The notes below the pieces were generated by a model. That model saw nothing but the letters and a program-made list of their open reading frames with translations, made no database searches and had not been told where the DNA came from. Positions 25,259 through 33,161 of a DNA stretch of 64,000 nt are shown here, one piece after another; the stretch's first letter is position 1, and the number at the start of each line of letters is the position of its first letter. This DNA comes from Yimella sp. cx-51. GTDB lineage: Bacteria > Actinomycetota > Actinomycetes > Actinomycetales > Dermatophilaceae. The stretch lies in contig NZ_CP072113.1 in NCBI RefSeq assembly GCF_017654605.1, positions 1,426,001 through 1,490,000 of the forward strand. The letters run 5' to 3'. The translations under genes and the position numbers were made by a program.

Positions 25259-26119
25259 ATGCTGCGTATGTCTCTTGACCTGGTCGACCTCCCACGTCTT
25301 CGCGCCGAACTCGATGCGATCGCACCGCAGTACCGCGGGGCGCGGCCGTTCCCGCACGTCGTCCTCGACAATGTGCTGAAGCCCGAGGCCTTCACGGCTG
25401 CGGTTGCAGCCTTCCCTGCGACGGACGATCCGTTCTGGAAGGGTTACCTCCACGTCAACGAGACCAAGTACTCCAACACCGAGCCCGACACGTGGAGCCC
25501 CGTGCTCAGGGCGATCGCGCAGGACTTCTGCTCGGAGGAGTTCGTTGCCTTCCTCGAGGAGCTCACCGGCATCTCCGGACTGCTCCCGGACTGGTCGATG
25601 GACGGCGGTGGTTTGCACCAGACCCTGCGCGGTGGGCACCTCAACATCCACACGGACTTCAGTACTCACCATGACCACGAGGATTGGGCTCGCCGGGTCA
25701 ACATCCTTCTGTACCTGAACGAGTCGTGGCCGGAGGAGTGGGGCGGTCAGCTCGAACTCTGGAACAAGGACGTGACGCGGCGCGAGGGTCTGGTGACGCC
25801 GTTGGGCAACCGGATGCTCGTCTTCACCACCAGCGGCGAGAGCTTTCACGGCCACCCCGACGGCTTGAACTGCCCGCCGGGTGAGGCGAGGCGCTCCCTT
25901 GCTCTCTACTACTTCACGGTCGAGGACTCGGCAGTCCGCAAGTCGACGAACTACCGCGCTCGTCCCGACGAGGGACTCAAGCGCTACGCGATCGCTGCTG
26001 ACCGTGTGGTGCTCGACATGTACGACCGTGCGAAGCGTCGCCTGAATCTGTCCGATTCGACTGTTCAGGCTGCCCTCGAACGGGTGCACACCGTCCGGAG
26101 GCAGCTACGCCGTCGATGA
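25259..26119 (+). CDS. 2-oxoglutarate/Fe(II)-dependent oxygenase
   Basis: 286 aa from ATG 25259; ATG 25268 is possible and the nearest GGAG is 14 bases upstream. The jelly-roll core shows the iron ligands: His131 and Asp133 in GGHLNIHTDFS and the distal His197 in SFHGHPDG. The 2OG-binding Arg lies in EARRSLALYYF, and the sequence around VNILLYLNESWPEEWGGQLE is typical of 2OG-Fe(II) prolyl-hydroxylase-like enzymes. Family members hydroxylate proteins, sugars or small molecules. Its position between glycan genes suggests a sugar or glycoprotein target. It converges on the acyltransferase with a 15-base overlap. Confidence 0.88.
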   Translation: MLRMSLDLVDLPRLRAELDAIAPQYRGARPFPHVVLDNVLKPEAFTAAVAAFPATDDPFWKGYLHVNETKYSNTEPDTWSPVLRAIAQDFCSEEFVAFLEELTGISGLLPDWSMDGGGLHQTLRGGHLNIHTDFSTHHDHEDWARRVNILLYLNESWPEEWGGQLELWNKDVTRREGLVTPLGNRMLVFTTSGESFHGHPDGLNCPPGEARRSLALYYFTVEDSAVRKSTNYRARPDEGLKRYAIAADRVVLDMYDRAKRRLNLSDSTVQAALERVHTVRRQLRRR

Positions 26120-27220
26120 CCCCGGCCGAGTCCAGCGCGACCTCCGGAGCCATCCACCAATCGGGCGCTCCACCAGTCGGATGAGCAGGTAGCTCAAACC
26201 CCCGGCGAGCGCGAGCCCGACCGCGGTTCGTGCGGGCCATGCCCAGTCGCCCGTGTGGCGGGCGACGAAGAAGAACACCGGGTAATGCCAGACATAGATG
26301 GTCAGCGAGTTCTGGCCGAGCCACGCAAGCGACTGGATGCTGAGGACCCGGGAGGCAAGGGCGCTGTCGGTCGCGGCGAGACCTGCCGTGGCCAGCACCG
26401 TGCCGATCGCCATGGCCTGTCCCTGCCACCCGAAGTAGGAGCTCGAGCCCCCGACCGTGAGGGTGAGGGCGAGTAGCACGACAAGGCCAGTGATCGCGAC
26501 TGCATGCCACGGCACCTGCAATCGTCGCCACCAAGGTGCGGTTGACGCGAGCAACGCACCCCAGAGCATGCCGTCGATGCGGGTCGAGGTGCGCAGCAGG
26601 GTGAGCACCATGTTCGGCTCGGTGGTCATCAGATGCGCTCGCCACCAGATGACGAGGCACAGGAGCGCCCCGATGGTGGCCGCGAACAACCACAGGCGGT
26701 GCCGCTGCATGAAGAAGAGCGCGGTGAGCAGGAGTACTCCCTGCACGAAGACACTGACATACCACAGGTGCCCGAGGTCGGCGCGAGCCGCCAGCGCACT
26801 GTTCTGTACATACCAGTTCCACGTGAAGGTCGATATTGCCCAAGCGCTCTTGCGTGTCGTCGACGGCGGGGTGTCGTCGGTGGGGTCGAGCACCGACACC
26901 GCAAGAATCGCGACGACGAGTACGAGGACCGGGACCGCAATGCGGATCACTCGGCGCAGGACGGCCCGGACGTAGTCCGCGCTGCTGCCGTTGGACGGCA
27001 AGCGCATGAGGCCGGCGATCAAGAGGTAGCCGCCGGCCACCAGGAAGACGGTCACTGCGAGATTTCCACTGCGCAGCACCTGCCACCACGGGGCATTGCT
27101 GCCGGATCCGCCCCCGGGCCATAGCGCCCAGCCGTGCGACAGGACGACGAGGACGAGCGCCAGACCACGGAGGCCGTCGAGGGCAAGGTTCCGTGATGGC
27201 GGATCCTGGACGTCGGTCAT
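26105..27220 (-). CDS. Acyltransferase 3 family membrane protein
   Basis: 371 aa from ATG 27220 (MTDVQDPPSRNLALDGLRGLA). The family start L-D-G-L-R-G-L-A is followed by the catalytic-type His in VVLSHGWALWP, then about ten membrane helices. RRVIRIAVPVLVLV near residue 90 is the conserved R-R-x-x-R-x-x-x-P. OafA/NodX-like proteins O-acetylate or succinylate cell-surface polysaccharides; there is no fused SGNH domain. Likely decorates the glycan made by its neighbours. It shares a 137-base divergent region with the DUF3068 gene. Confidence 0.87.
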   Translation of the reverse strand: MTDVQDPPSRNLALDGLRGLALVLVVLSHGWALWPGGGSGSNAPWWQVLRSGNLAVTVFLVAGGYLLIAGLMRLPSNGSSADYVRAVLRRVIRIAVPVLVLVVAILAVSVLDPTDDTPPSTTRKSAWAISTFTWNWYVQNSALAARADLGHLWYVSVFVQGVLLLTALFFMQRHRLWLFAATIGALLCLVIWWRAHLMTTEPNMVLTLLRTSTRIDGMLWGALLASTAPWWRRLQVPWHAVAITGLVVLLALTLTVGGSSSYFGWQGQAMAIGTVLATAGLAATDSALASRVLSIQSLAWLGQNSLTIYVWHYPVFFFVARHTGDWAWPARTAVGLALAGGLSYLLIRLVERPIGGWLRRSRWTRPGSSTA

Positions 27221-27357
27221 GGTGGGACTGTACCCACCCGCAGGAGGGATGCGTCTCGTGGCGCAAAACGTCGCCCTAGATGCTATGCCGGTGGCCTTAT
27301 GCACTGCTACGCTCAGCCGACTCCGGGAGCCCCGGGCCGACATGAGGAGAAATTGCG

Positions 27358-28356
27358 TTGCGCGGATTGTTGACCAAGGTACTGGTGTTCCTGGGAGCCT
27401 TCCTACTAGCCGTAGCTGTGGTGGCAAAATTCTACGCTGCTAACGAGGTAAAGCGAACCCCGCTCGACACGAACACGGTTACGCACCTGAGCGGCAAGGC
27501 GTCCATATTTGATGGCAAGTCGATGGTTGACACGCCGGTGACCGCGTTGAGCACCACGCTCGCGGATTCGGCGGCATCGACGAAGGACGTCGTGCTGTTC
27601 AAGACGTCCTCGTGCTTGATCAAGGCTGAGGCGGGTAGCGGTCCGGATTGCGTTTCCGCCGATGACCCGCAGAAGCGACTGATTGCCGCCGGAACGGATG
27701 TTTTTGCAACCGACCGACGCACGGGCCTGGCCGTGAGTGACTTCAAGGGGCTTCCTGCGGACGCCGAGCGCAAGTCGGGCCTTATGAACAAGTTCCCCTT
27801 CGACGTCGAGAAGAAGACGTACCCGTTCTGGGACGACTACGCGAAGAAGGCCATTGACACCAAGTTCGTCGGCACGGAGAAGCTCAACGGGCTCGAGACT
27901 TACAAGTTCGCCTACGAGGTGAAGGCTGCTCCCATCGAAATCAGTGGCGCTGCGGGCACCTACGACACCGAGAAGACGATGTGGATCGACCCCGTGACTG
28001 GATCGATTCAGAAGCAGGAGCAGCACCTGGTTCAGCGGATGGCCAGTGGTCAGACGGTCATCGACATCAACTTCGCCTTCACACCGGAACAGGTCGCGGA
28101 GAACGTCAAGTCGGCGAAGGAGAGCGGAACCAGCCTTAAGCAGATCGGCTCGACCGTGCCCCTACTCGGAACCGTGGTCGGACTTCTGCTCCTCGCAGTT
28201 GGACTGCTGATGTGGTTCAGCAACCGGAAGCGGAACGCGGGCGGTGCGTCCCGCTACGACGACGATGTCGACCGTAACGCCGGTGTGGGCGGCCTGCTCG
28301 ACTCCGACGGCGTTGACGACACGGCACCGATTCGTCGATCGAACCACCGGTCGTAG
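27358..28356 (+). CDS. DUF3068 (PorA-family) cell-envelope protein
   Basis: 332 aa from TTG 27358, with GAGGAGA seven bases upstream. One membrane helix lies at residues 5-25 and another near 262-283 (TVPLLGTVVGLLLLAVGLLM), with an extracytoplasmic domain of about 235 residues between and a charged cytoplasmic tail. DFKGLPADAERKSGLMNKFPF and KKTYPFWDD are typical of DUF3068 (from memory). The family occurs in actinobacterial envelopes and is poorly understood. The first 60 codons use A/T-rich codons more than neighbours do. A -10-like TACGCT lies at 27308-27313. Confidence 0.85.
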   Translation: MRGLLTKVLVFLGAFLLAVAVVAKFYAANEVKRTPLDTNTVTHLSGKASIFDGKSMVDTPVTALSTTLADSAASTKDVVLFKTSSCLIKAEAGSGPDCVSADDPQKRLIAAGTDVFATDRRTGLAVSDFKGLPADAERKSGLMNKFPFDVEKKTYPFWDDYAKKAIDTKFVGTEKLNGLETYKFAYEVKAAPIEISGAAGTYDTEKTMWIDPVTGSIQKQEQHLVQRMASGQTVIDINFAFTPEQVAENVKSAKESGTSLKQIGSTVPLLGTVVGLLLLAVGLLMWFSNRKRNAGGASRYDDDVDRNAGVGGLLDSDGVDDTAPIRRSNHRS

Positions 28357-28375
28357 TTGCCACTGACAGCCACTG

Positions 28376-28421
28376 ACACGGTGAAGGGCTCCCACCATCG
28401 GGTGGGAGCCCTTCACCGTGT
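28376..28421. terminator. Bidirectional terminator between DUF3068 and methyltransferase genes
   Basis: A perfect 21-bp stem (28376-28396 with 28401-28421) around an ATCG loop. It lies 20 bases after the DUF3068 stop and two bases after the convergent methyltransferase stop, so it serves both. Confidence 0.88.
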
Positions 28422-28423
28422 TC

Positions 28424-29254
28424 TCAGGGCTTCGTCGCCAGATAGATCGCGGTCCCCGGGATGACCTTGCCGCGCGTCGGGCTCCAGCCACCCCAGTTCT
28501 GCGGGTTGCGCTCCGGCCAGGTCGGCTCGATCACGTCCTGCACGATCAGGCCGGCGGCGACGATCTCGCGCAGCCGGGCACCGAAGGTGCGGTGGTGTTC
28601 GACATAGGTGACCACGTCGGCGGCTTGCTCCACGTACGGCGTGGTGTCGAAGTAGCTGTACTCGGCAACCAGGCCGGCCTCGCCCGGCACGTCCGGGAAG
28701 GACCACCGGAAGGGGTGCGTGGTCGAGAAGACCAGACGCCCCCCGGGGCGCAACACCCGGGCCAGCTCACGCATCAAGGACGCGGTGTCGGCGATGAAGG
28801 GCACGGCGCCGTACGCCGAGAAGGCCAGATCGAAGGTCTCGTCGGCGAAGGGCAGCACCCCGGCGTCCGCCTGCACGAGGGGCAGGTTGCGACCGTCGCG
28901 GCGGTCGATCTGCTGACCGACCTCGAGCATGCCGAGGGAGATGTCGGACGCCACCACCCGGGCACCCTGCGCCGCCATCCACCGGGCGCCCTGGCCGGCG
29001 CCGGCACCGAACTCCAGCACGTCGCGTCCGGTGAGCCCTCGTCGATTGCCGAAGATCCGCAGCTCCTCTTCGGTCCAGCCCTCCGGACCCCAGACCAGTT
29101 GTTCGTCGCCGAGGAACGCGCCGTGCTCGAGGTAGTAGTCGCGGGCCTCGCCGTCCCACCACGCGCGCTGCGCGCGGGAGCTCTCCCGGTCGTCGACGTG
29201 ATGGTTCTTCCCGCGCCCGGCCGAGGGGCCGCCGGGGGTTGCCGAGTCGTCCAT
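28424..29254 (-). CDS. SAM-dependent methyltransferase
   Basis: 276 aa from ATG 29254, with AAAGGA eight bases upstream. The SAM motif is DVLEFGAGAGQGARWMAAQG (about residues 79-98), followed by ARVVASDISLGML and the helix DETFDLAFSAYGAVPF, all typical of Methyltransf_11. The N-terminus is polar and basic, and the segment RAQRAWWDGEARDYYLEHG resembles the start of related actinobacterial enzymes. This gene next to rpsA is a recurrent actinobacterial arrangement (from memory). The substrate is unknown. It is divergent from rpsA. Confidence 0.88.
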   Translation of the reverse strand: MDDSATPGGPSAGRGKNHHVDDRESSRAQRAWWDGEARDYYLEHGAFLGDEQLVWGPEGWTEEELRIFGNRRGLTGRDVLEFGAGAGQGARWMAAQGARVVASDISLGMLEVGQQIDRRDGRNLPLVQADAGVLPFADETFDLAFSAYGAVPFIADTASLMRELARVLRPGGRLVFSTTHPFRWSFPDVPGEAGLVAEYSYFDTTPYVEQAADVVTYVEHHRTFGARLREIVAAGLIVQDVIEPTWPERNPQNWGGWSPTRGKVIPGTAIYLATKP

Positions 29255-29297
29255 GATCCGCGTCCTTTCATCGGACGGATTGGGTCCAGAAGTGGTT

Positions 29298-29326
29298 TTG
29301 CCCACGTCTTGCACAGCGGGTAGGGT
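29298..29326 (+). promoter_or_regulatory. rpsA promoter (TTGCCC-N17-TAGGGT)
   Basis: TTGCCC at 29298-29303 and TAGGGT at 29321-29326 have the ideal 17-base spacer for a housekeeping sigma-70-type promoter. It predicts a leader of about 100 bases before the rpsA ATG, long enough for feedback control by S1, which is known in other bacteria. Confidence 0.72.
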
Positions 29327-29430
29327 AGAGAGGCACTTTCGTGTGCGCAGTATCCCGTCGGTCCATTCCGGTGGTTCGACGGGACGTCCTTATTGTCCAA
29401 CTCAACCGTCCACCAAAGGTTTCCTACTAC

Positions 29431-30888
29431 ATGACTACCGCTACCACCTCCCAGATCGCGATCAACGACATCGGATCCGAGGAGGAGCTGCTCGCCGCGA
29501 TCGACGCGACGATCAAGCACTTCAACGACGGCGACATTGTCGAAGGTGTCATCGTCAAGGTCGACCGTGACGAGGTTCTGCTCGACATCGGTTACAAGAC
29601 CGAGGGTGTCATTCCCTCCCGCGAACTCTCCATCAAGCACGACGTCGACCCCACCGAGGTCGTTTCCGTGGGCGATGAGGTCGAGGCCCTGGTTCTCCAG
29701 AAGGAGGACAAGGAAGGCCGTCTGATCCTGTCCAAGAAGCGCGCACAGTACGAGCGCGCCTGGGGCACCATCGAGAAGATCAAGGAAGAGGACGGCGTCG
29801 TCACCGGCACCGTCATCGAGGTCGTCAAGGGTGGCCTCATCCTCGACATCGGCCTGCGCGGCTTCCTGCCCGCCTCGCTGGTCGAGATGCGTCGTGTGCG
29901 CGACCTGCAGCCGTATGTCGGCAAGGAGGTCGAGGCCAAGATCATCGAGCTCGACAAGAACCGCAACAACGTTGTTCTGTCGCGCCGTGCGTGGCTGGAG
30001 CAGACCCAGAGCGAGGTCCGTACGACCTTCCTCAAGGAGCTGCAGAAGGGCCAGGTGCGCTCGGGTGTCGTCTCCTCGATCGTCAACTTCGGTGCCTTCG
30101 TCGACCTCGGCGGTGTCGACGGCCTGGTGCACGTCTCGGAGCTGTCCTGGAAGCACATCGACCACCCGTCCGAGGTTGTCGAGGTCGGCCAGGAAGTCAC
30201 CGTCGAGGTGCTCGACGTCGACATGGACCGCGAGCGTGTCTCCCTGTCGCTGAAGGCCACCCAGGAAGACCCGTGGCAGCACTTCGCCCGCACCCACGCG
30301 ATCGGTCAGGTCGTGCCGGGTAAGGTCACCAAGCTCGTTCCGTTCGGTGCGTTCGTGCGCGTCGAGGACGGCATCGAGGGCCTGGTCCACATCTCCGAGC
30401 TGGCCGAGCGCCACGTGGAGCTGCCGGAGCAGGTCGTCACCGTCGGCACCGAGCTCTTCGTCAAGGTCATCGACGTCGACCTCGAGCGTCGCCGCATCTC
30501 GTTGTCGCTCAAGCAGGCCAACGACGACGCTGCCGGCGCGAGCGAGTTCGACCCGACCCTCTACGGCATGGCCGCCGAGTACGACGACCAGGGCAACTAC
30601 AAGTACCCCGAGGGCTTCGACCCGGAGACCAACGAGTGGCTCGAAGGCTTCGAGTCGCAGCGTGAGACCTGGGAAGCCCAGTACGCCGACGCGCACTCGC
30701 GTTACGAGGCGCACCAGGCCCAGATCGAGGCTGCTCGCAAGGCCGACGCGGAGGCTGTCGCCACCGCTGCGACCGCACCGACCTCGTACTCCTCGGGTGG
30801 CAACGACACCGCCGCCGCTCCGGCCGAAGGCACGCTCGCCTCGGACGAGGCACTGGCTGCTCTTCGCGAGAAGCTGACCGGCAACTGA
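29431..30888 (+). CDS. rpsA: 30S ribosomal protein S1
   Basis: 485 aa from ATG 29431 (MTTATTSQIAINDIGSEEEL). Four S1 OB-fold repeats are visible, starting near residues 32, 118, 203 and 290; repeats 3 and 4 carry the best RNA-binding signature (NFGAFVDLGGVDGLVHVSEL and PFGAFVRVEDGIEGLVHISEL). Proteobacterial S1 has six repeats; four is normal for actinobacteria. The last 110 residues are acidic and Ala-rich. There is no strong Shine-Dalgarno sequence before the ATG. S1 binds mRNA at the 30S platform. Followed by a perfect terminator. Confidence 0.97.
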   Translation: MTTATTSQIAINDIGSEEELLAAIDATIKHFNDGDIVEGVIVKVDRDEVLLDIGYKTEGVIPSRELSIKHDVDPTEVVSVGDEVEALVLQKEDKEGRLILSKKRAQYERAWGTIEKIKEEDGVVTGTVIEVVKGGLILDIGLRGFLPASLVEMRRVRDLQPYVGKEVEAKIIELDKNRNNVVLSRRAWLEQTQSEVRTTFLKELQKGQVRSGVVSSIVNFGAFVDLGGVDGLVHVSELSWKHIDHPSEVVEVGQEVTVEVLDVDMDRERVSLSLKATQEDPWQHFARTHAIGQVVPGKVTKLVPFGAFVRVEDGIEGLVHISELAERHVELPEQVVTVGTELFVKVIDVDLERRRISLSLKQANDDAAGASEFDPTLYGMAAEYDDQGNYKYPEGFDPETNEWLEGFESQRETWEAQYADAHSRYEAHQAQIEAARKADAEAVATAATAPTSYSSGGNDTAAAPAEGTLASDEALAALREKLTGN

Positions 30889-30902
30889 TTCGGTAGGAAT
30901 CG

Positions 30903-30940
30903 GCAAACGCCCCGCTCACTTTGGTGAGCGGGGCGTTTGC
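30903..30940 (+). terminator. Terminator after rpsA
   Basis: GCAAACGCCCCGCTCAC (30903-30919) pairs perfectly over 17 bp with 30924-30940 around a TTTG loop. No U-tract beyond the TTTGC foot of the stem. Confidence 0.88.
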
Positions 30941-30985
30941 GTACTTGGGTGCGGGTTCGGCCGGGGCGCTTGGTTTCGGCGAAGA

Positions 30986-31054
30986 CCACACAAACCGGAC
31001 GCATATCGCACGTTCTCATGTCGAAAACGTGTGTTTTGCGTCCGGTTTGTGCGG
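30986..31054. repeat. Long imperfect palindrome between rpsA and SDR genes
   Basis: The left arm starts CCACACAAACCGGACGCA and continues through CACGTT; the right arm starts AACGTG and ends TGCGTCCGGTTTGTGCGG. The two arms are about 29 bases and share about 24 paired positions around an 11-base loop. It lies in a convergent intergenic region past the rpsA terminator, like the palindrome at 11536. It could terminate the leftward SDR transcript. Confidence 0.7.
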
Positions 31055-31077
31055 TGGAAGTTCGGTTCGTGCGCGGT

Positions 31078-31830
31078 TCAGCCGCGGCCGAAGAGGGTGC
31101 CGCCGTTGACCTGGAGGATCTGCCCGGTGGTCCAGCCGGCGTCGGGGGCGGCGAGGTAGGCGACGGCTTCGGCTACCTCCACGGCGGTGCCCGGCCGTTT
31201 CATCGGGATGGGTGCGGTGCGGTCAGCGATGATGCCGGGATCAGCCGCGATACGGCCCTGCCAGAAGTCGGTCTCGGGGACGAACCCGGGCGCTACCGCG
31301 TTGACCGTGATGCCCTCGGGTGCGAGCTCGCCGGCGAGGCTGAGCACCCACGCGTTCACCGCCGCCTTGGCAGCACCGTAGGCACCCGAGCCACGCAGGG
31401 CCGCAATGGAACTCATCGCGATGATGCGGCCGCCCGGTCGCGGCATGTGGTCGCGCAGCGCCTGCGTGATGAGGACGGCCGAGAGCACATTGCCGTCGAA
31501 ATCGGCGCGCCATGCTTGGGCCGTTTCGGCCAATGTCTTCGCGCCGAGGCCGTAGTTTCCGCCGGCGTTGGCCACGATCACATCGATGGGCGCACCTGTT
31601 CGAAGTTGCCCGGCGAGTTCCTCGACCTGTTCGGGCACGGTGAGATCGCAGGTGCGGGTGGCGATTCGTGCACCGGGCGCCTTCCCACGTAGCTCCTCGG
31701 CTGCGGATTCGAGGGGTTCGGCTCGTCGGCCGACCAGCACGAGTTCGGGGGTCTCGGCCAGGAATCGGTGGGCGATGGCCTTCCCGATTCCAGTGCCGCC
31801 GCCGGTGATGAGAATGCGTCGAGTGCTCAC
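31078..31830 (-). CDS. Short-chain dehydrogenase/reductase
   Basis: 250 aa, classical SDR. The cofactor motif is ILITGGGTGIGKAIA (residues 6-20), then the NAG motif in IVANAGG, catalytic Ser in IAMSSIAALRGS and Tyr/Lys in GAYGAAKAAV, and a C-terminal GQILQVNGG. An Arg pair after strand 2 (VLVGRRAEP) suggests NADPH. Oxidoreductase on an alcohol or ketone of unknown identity. It is divergent from coaE by 35 bases, monocistronic, and ends at the palindrome. Confidence 0.9.
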   Translation of the reverse strand: MSTRRILITGGGTGIGKAIAHRFLAETPELVLVGRRAEPLESAAEELRGKAPGARIATRTCDLTVPEQVEELAGQLRTGAPIDVIVANAGGNYGLGAKTLAETAQAWRADFDGNVLSAVLITQALRDHMPRPGGRIIAMSSIAALRGSGAYGAAKAAVNAWVLSLAGELAPEGITVNAVAPGFVPETDFWQGRIAADPGIIADRTAPIPMKRPGTAVEVAEAVAYLAAPDAGWTTGQILQVNGGTLFGRG

Positions 31831-31851
31831 CGACTCAGCTTATGACCCGGG

Positions 31852-31857
31852 TAGCCT
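31852..31857 (+). promoter_or_regulatory. -10 element TAGCCT of a leaderless coaE promoter
   Basis: TAGCCT is followed by eight bases and ATG 31866, or eleven and ATG 31869. No ribosome binding site is visible, consistent with leaderless initiation at one of the two adjacent ATGs. Confidence 0.5.
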
Positions 31858-31865
31858 CGGGCGTC

Positions 31866-33161
31866 ATGATGCGTATCGGGCTGAGCGGCGGGATCGGGTC
31901 AGGTAAGTCGACGGTGTCCACACTGCTGGGCAACCTGGGGGCGACCGTCATCGACGCCGATCAGATCGCACGAGCGGTCGTCGAGCCGGGAACGACTGGG
32001 CTGCAACAGATTCAGGAGACCTTCGGTGAAGAAGTCATCGCCGACGACGGCACGCTGAACCGCCCAGCACTGGCCGCGATCGTCTTCGCCGACACCGATC
32101 GTCGCAAGGAACTCGAGGCGATCACGCACCCGCTGATCGGCGAGCGTACGGCGCAGCTGTTCCGAGAGGCGCCGGCCGATGCGATCGTCGTGCACGACAT
32201 GCCGCTGCTCGTCGAACTCGGCCAGACCAACAGTTATCACCTCATGGTGATCGTCGACGTCCCGGCGCACGTTCGGCTCGACCGCCTGGTCGAGCAGCGG
32301 GGGATGACGCGAGCCGACGCGGAGAAGCGGATTGCTGCACAAGCCAGCGATGAACAGCGACGCGAAGCTGCGGACGTCCTCCTCGACAATTCCCGCGGCC
32401 TCGCCGAGCTGGAGCAAGCAGTGAAGTCCCTGTGGCACAACCGGATCCAGCCCTATGCCGACAACCTCCAGCACGACCGTCCGGTGCGCCGGCCCGACAC
32501 GGTGCAGATCGTCGACCCCGATCCTGATTGGGCTGTCCAAGCCCGACGGCTGTGTCGGCGGATCGCCCATCAACTCGACGCAGCAGGATTCACCGATGTC
32601 CGAATCGATCACATCGGCTCGACCGCGGTGCCCGGCTTACCCGCCAAGGACGTCATCGACCTGCAGTTGCAGGTGACGGATCTCTCGGTGGCACATCAGG
32701 AGGTGGGTGATCGGGTCACTCGGACGCACGGTGCCGAGCACGTCGATTCGGCGCTGGTTGGTTGTTCGTTCAAGGCTGCGCTGAAGGGCGCCGGCTTCAC
32801 CGGCCTGCGTCCGAACGAAGATCATGCTCAGGCGTGGGCGCCCGATCCCGACCTGTGGCGCAAATACTTCGCCAATGGCGCCGACCCGGGGCGACTGGTC
32901 CATCTGCACATCCGTCAGGCCGGCGGCCCGGCGTCCGAGATCGCGTTGCAGTTCCGCGACTGGTTGCGCGCCGACGACACCGCCCGCGACGCGTACGCGC
33001 ATTTCAAACACGCGACCGCGCAGGCGCACCCGGGGGGAACGCCAGACACCAAGCAGGACTACGTCGAGGCGAAGGAGCCGTGGTTCGCCCAAGCGCTCCC
33101 CAAAGCTCGCGCATGGGCTGAGCAGACCGGTTGGGCGATCGAGGGTCACCCGTTGCGCTGA
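31866..33161 (+). CDS. coaE: Dephospho-CoA kinase fused to a GrpB/UPF0157 domain
   Basis: 431 aa from ATG 31866 (ATG 31869 equally possible). Residues 1-200 are CoaE: P-loop GLSGGIGSGKST, DADQIAR and a lid region RLVEQRGMTRADAEKRI. It phosphorylates dephospho-CoA in the last step of CoA synthesis. Residues 210-425 are a GrpB (UPF0157) nucleotidyltransferase-like domain, with IDHIGSTAVPGLPAKDVIDLQL and a DYVEAKEPWF end. Such CoaE-GrpB fusions are common in actinobacteria; the second domain's role is unproven. Its stop overlaps the convergent antiporter gene by 16 bases. Confidence 0.93.
   Translation: MMRIGLSGGIGSGKSTVSTLLGNLGATVIDADQIARAVVEPGTTGLQQIQETFGEEVIADDGTLNRPALAAIVFADTDRRKELEAITHPLIGERTAQLFREAPADAIVVHDMPLLVELGQTNSYHLMVIVDVPAHVRLDRLVEQRGMTRADAEKRIAAQASDEQRREAADVLLDNSRGLAELEQAVKSLWHNRIQPYADNLQHDRPVRRPDTVQIVDPDPDWAVQARRLCRRIAHQLDAAGFTDVRIDHIGSTAVPGLPAKDVIDLQLQVTDLSVAHQEVGDRVTRTHGAEHVDSALVGCSFKAALKGAGFTGLRPNEDHAQAWAPDPDLWRKYFANGADPGRLVHLHIRQAGGPASEIALQFRDWLRADDTARDAYAHFKHATAQAHPGGTPDTKQDYVEAKEPWFAQALPKARAWAEQTGWAIEGHPLR

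Noticed and set aside
25162-25395. Extra 78 residues at the N-terminus of the GT2-MT protein
   Set aside because: The frame is open, but this stretch crosses the divergent promoter and the 2OG oxygenase start. GTG 25161 has a good ribosome site.
28774-30906. Open frame of 710 codons opposite rpsA and the methyltransferase
   Set aside because: Antisense shadow. The real S1 protein with four OB repeats lies on the plus strand.
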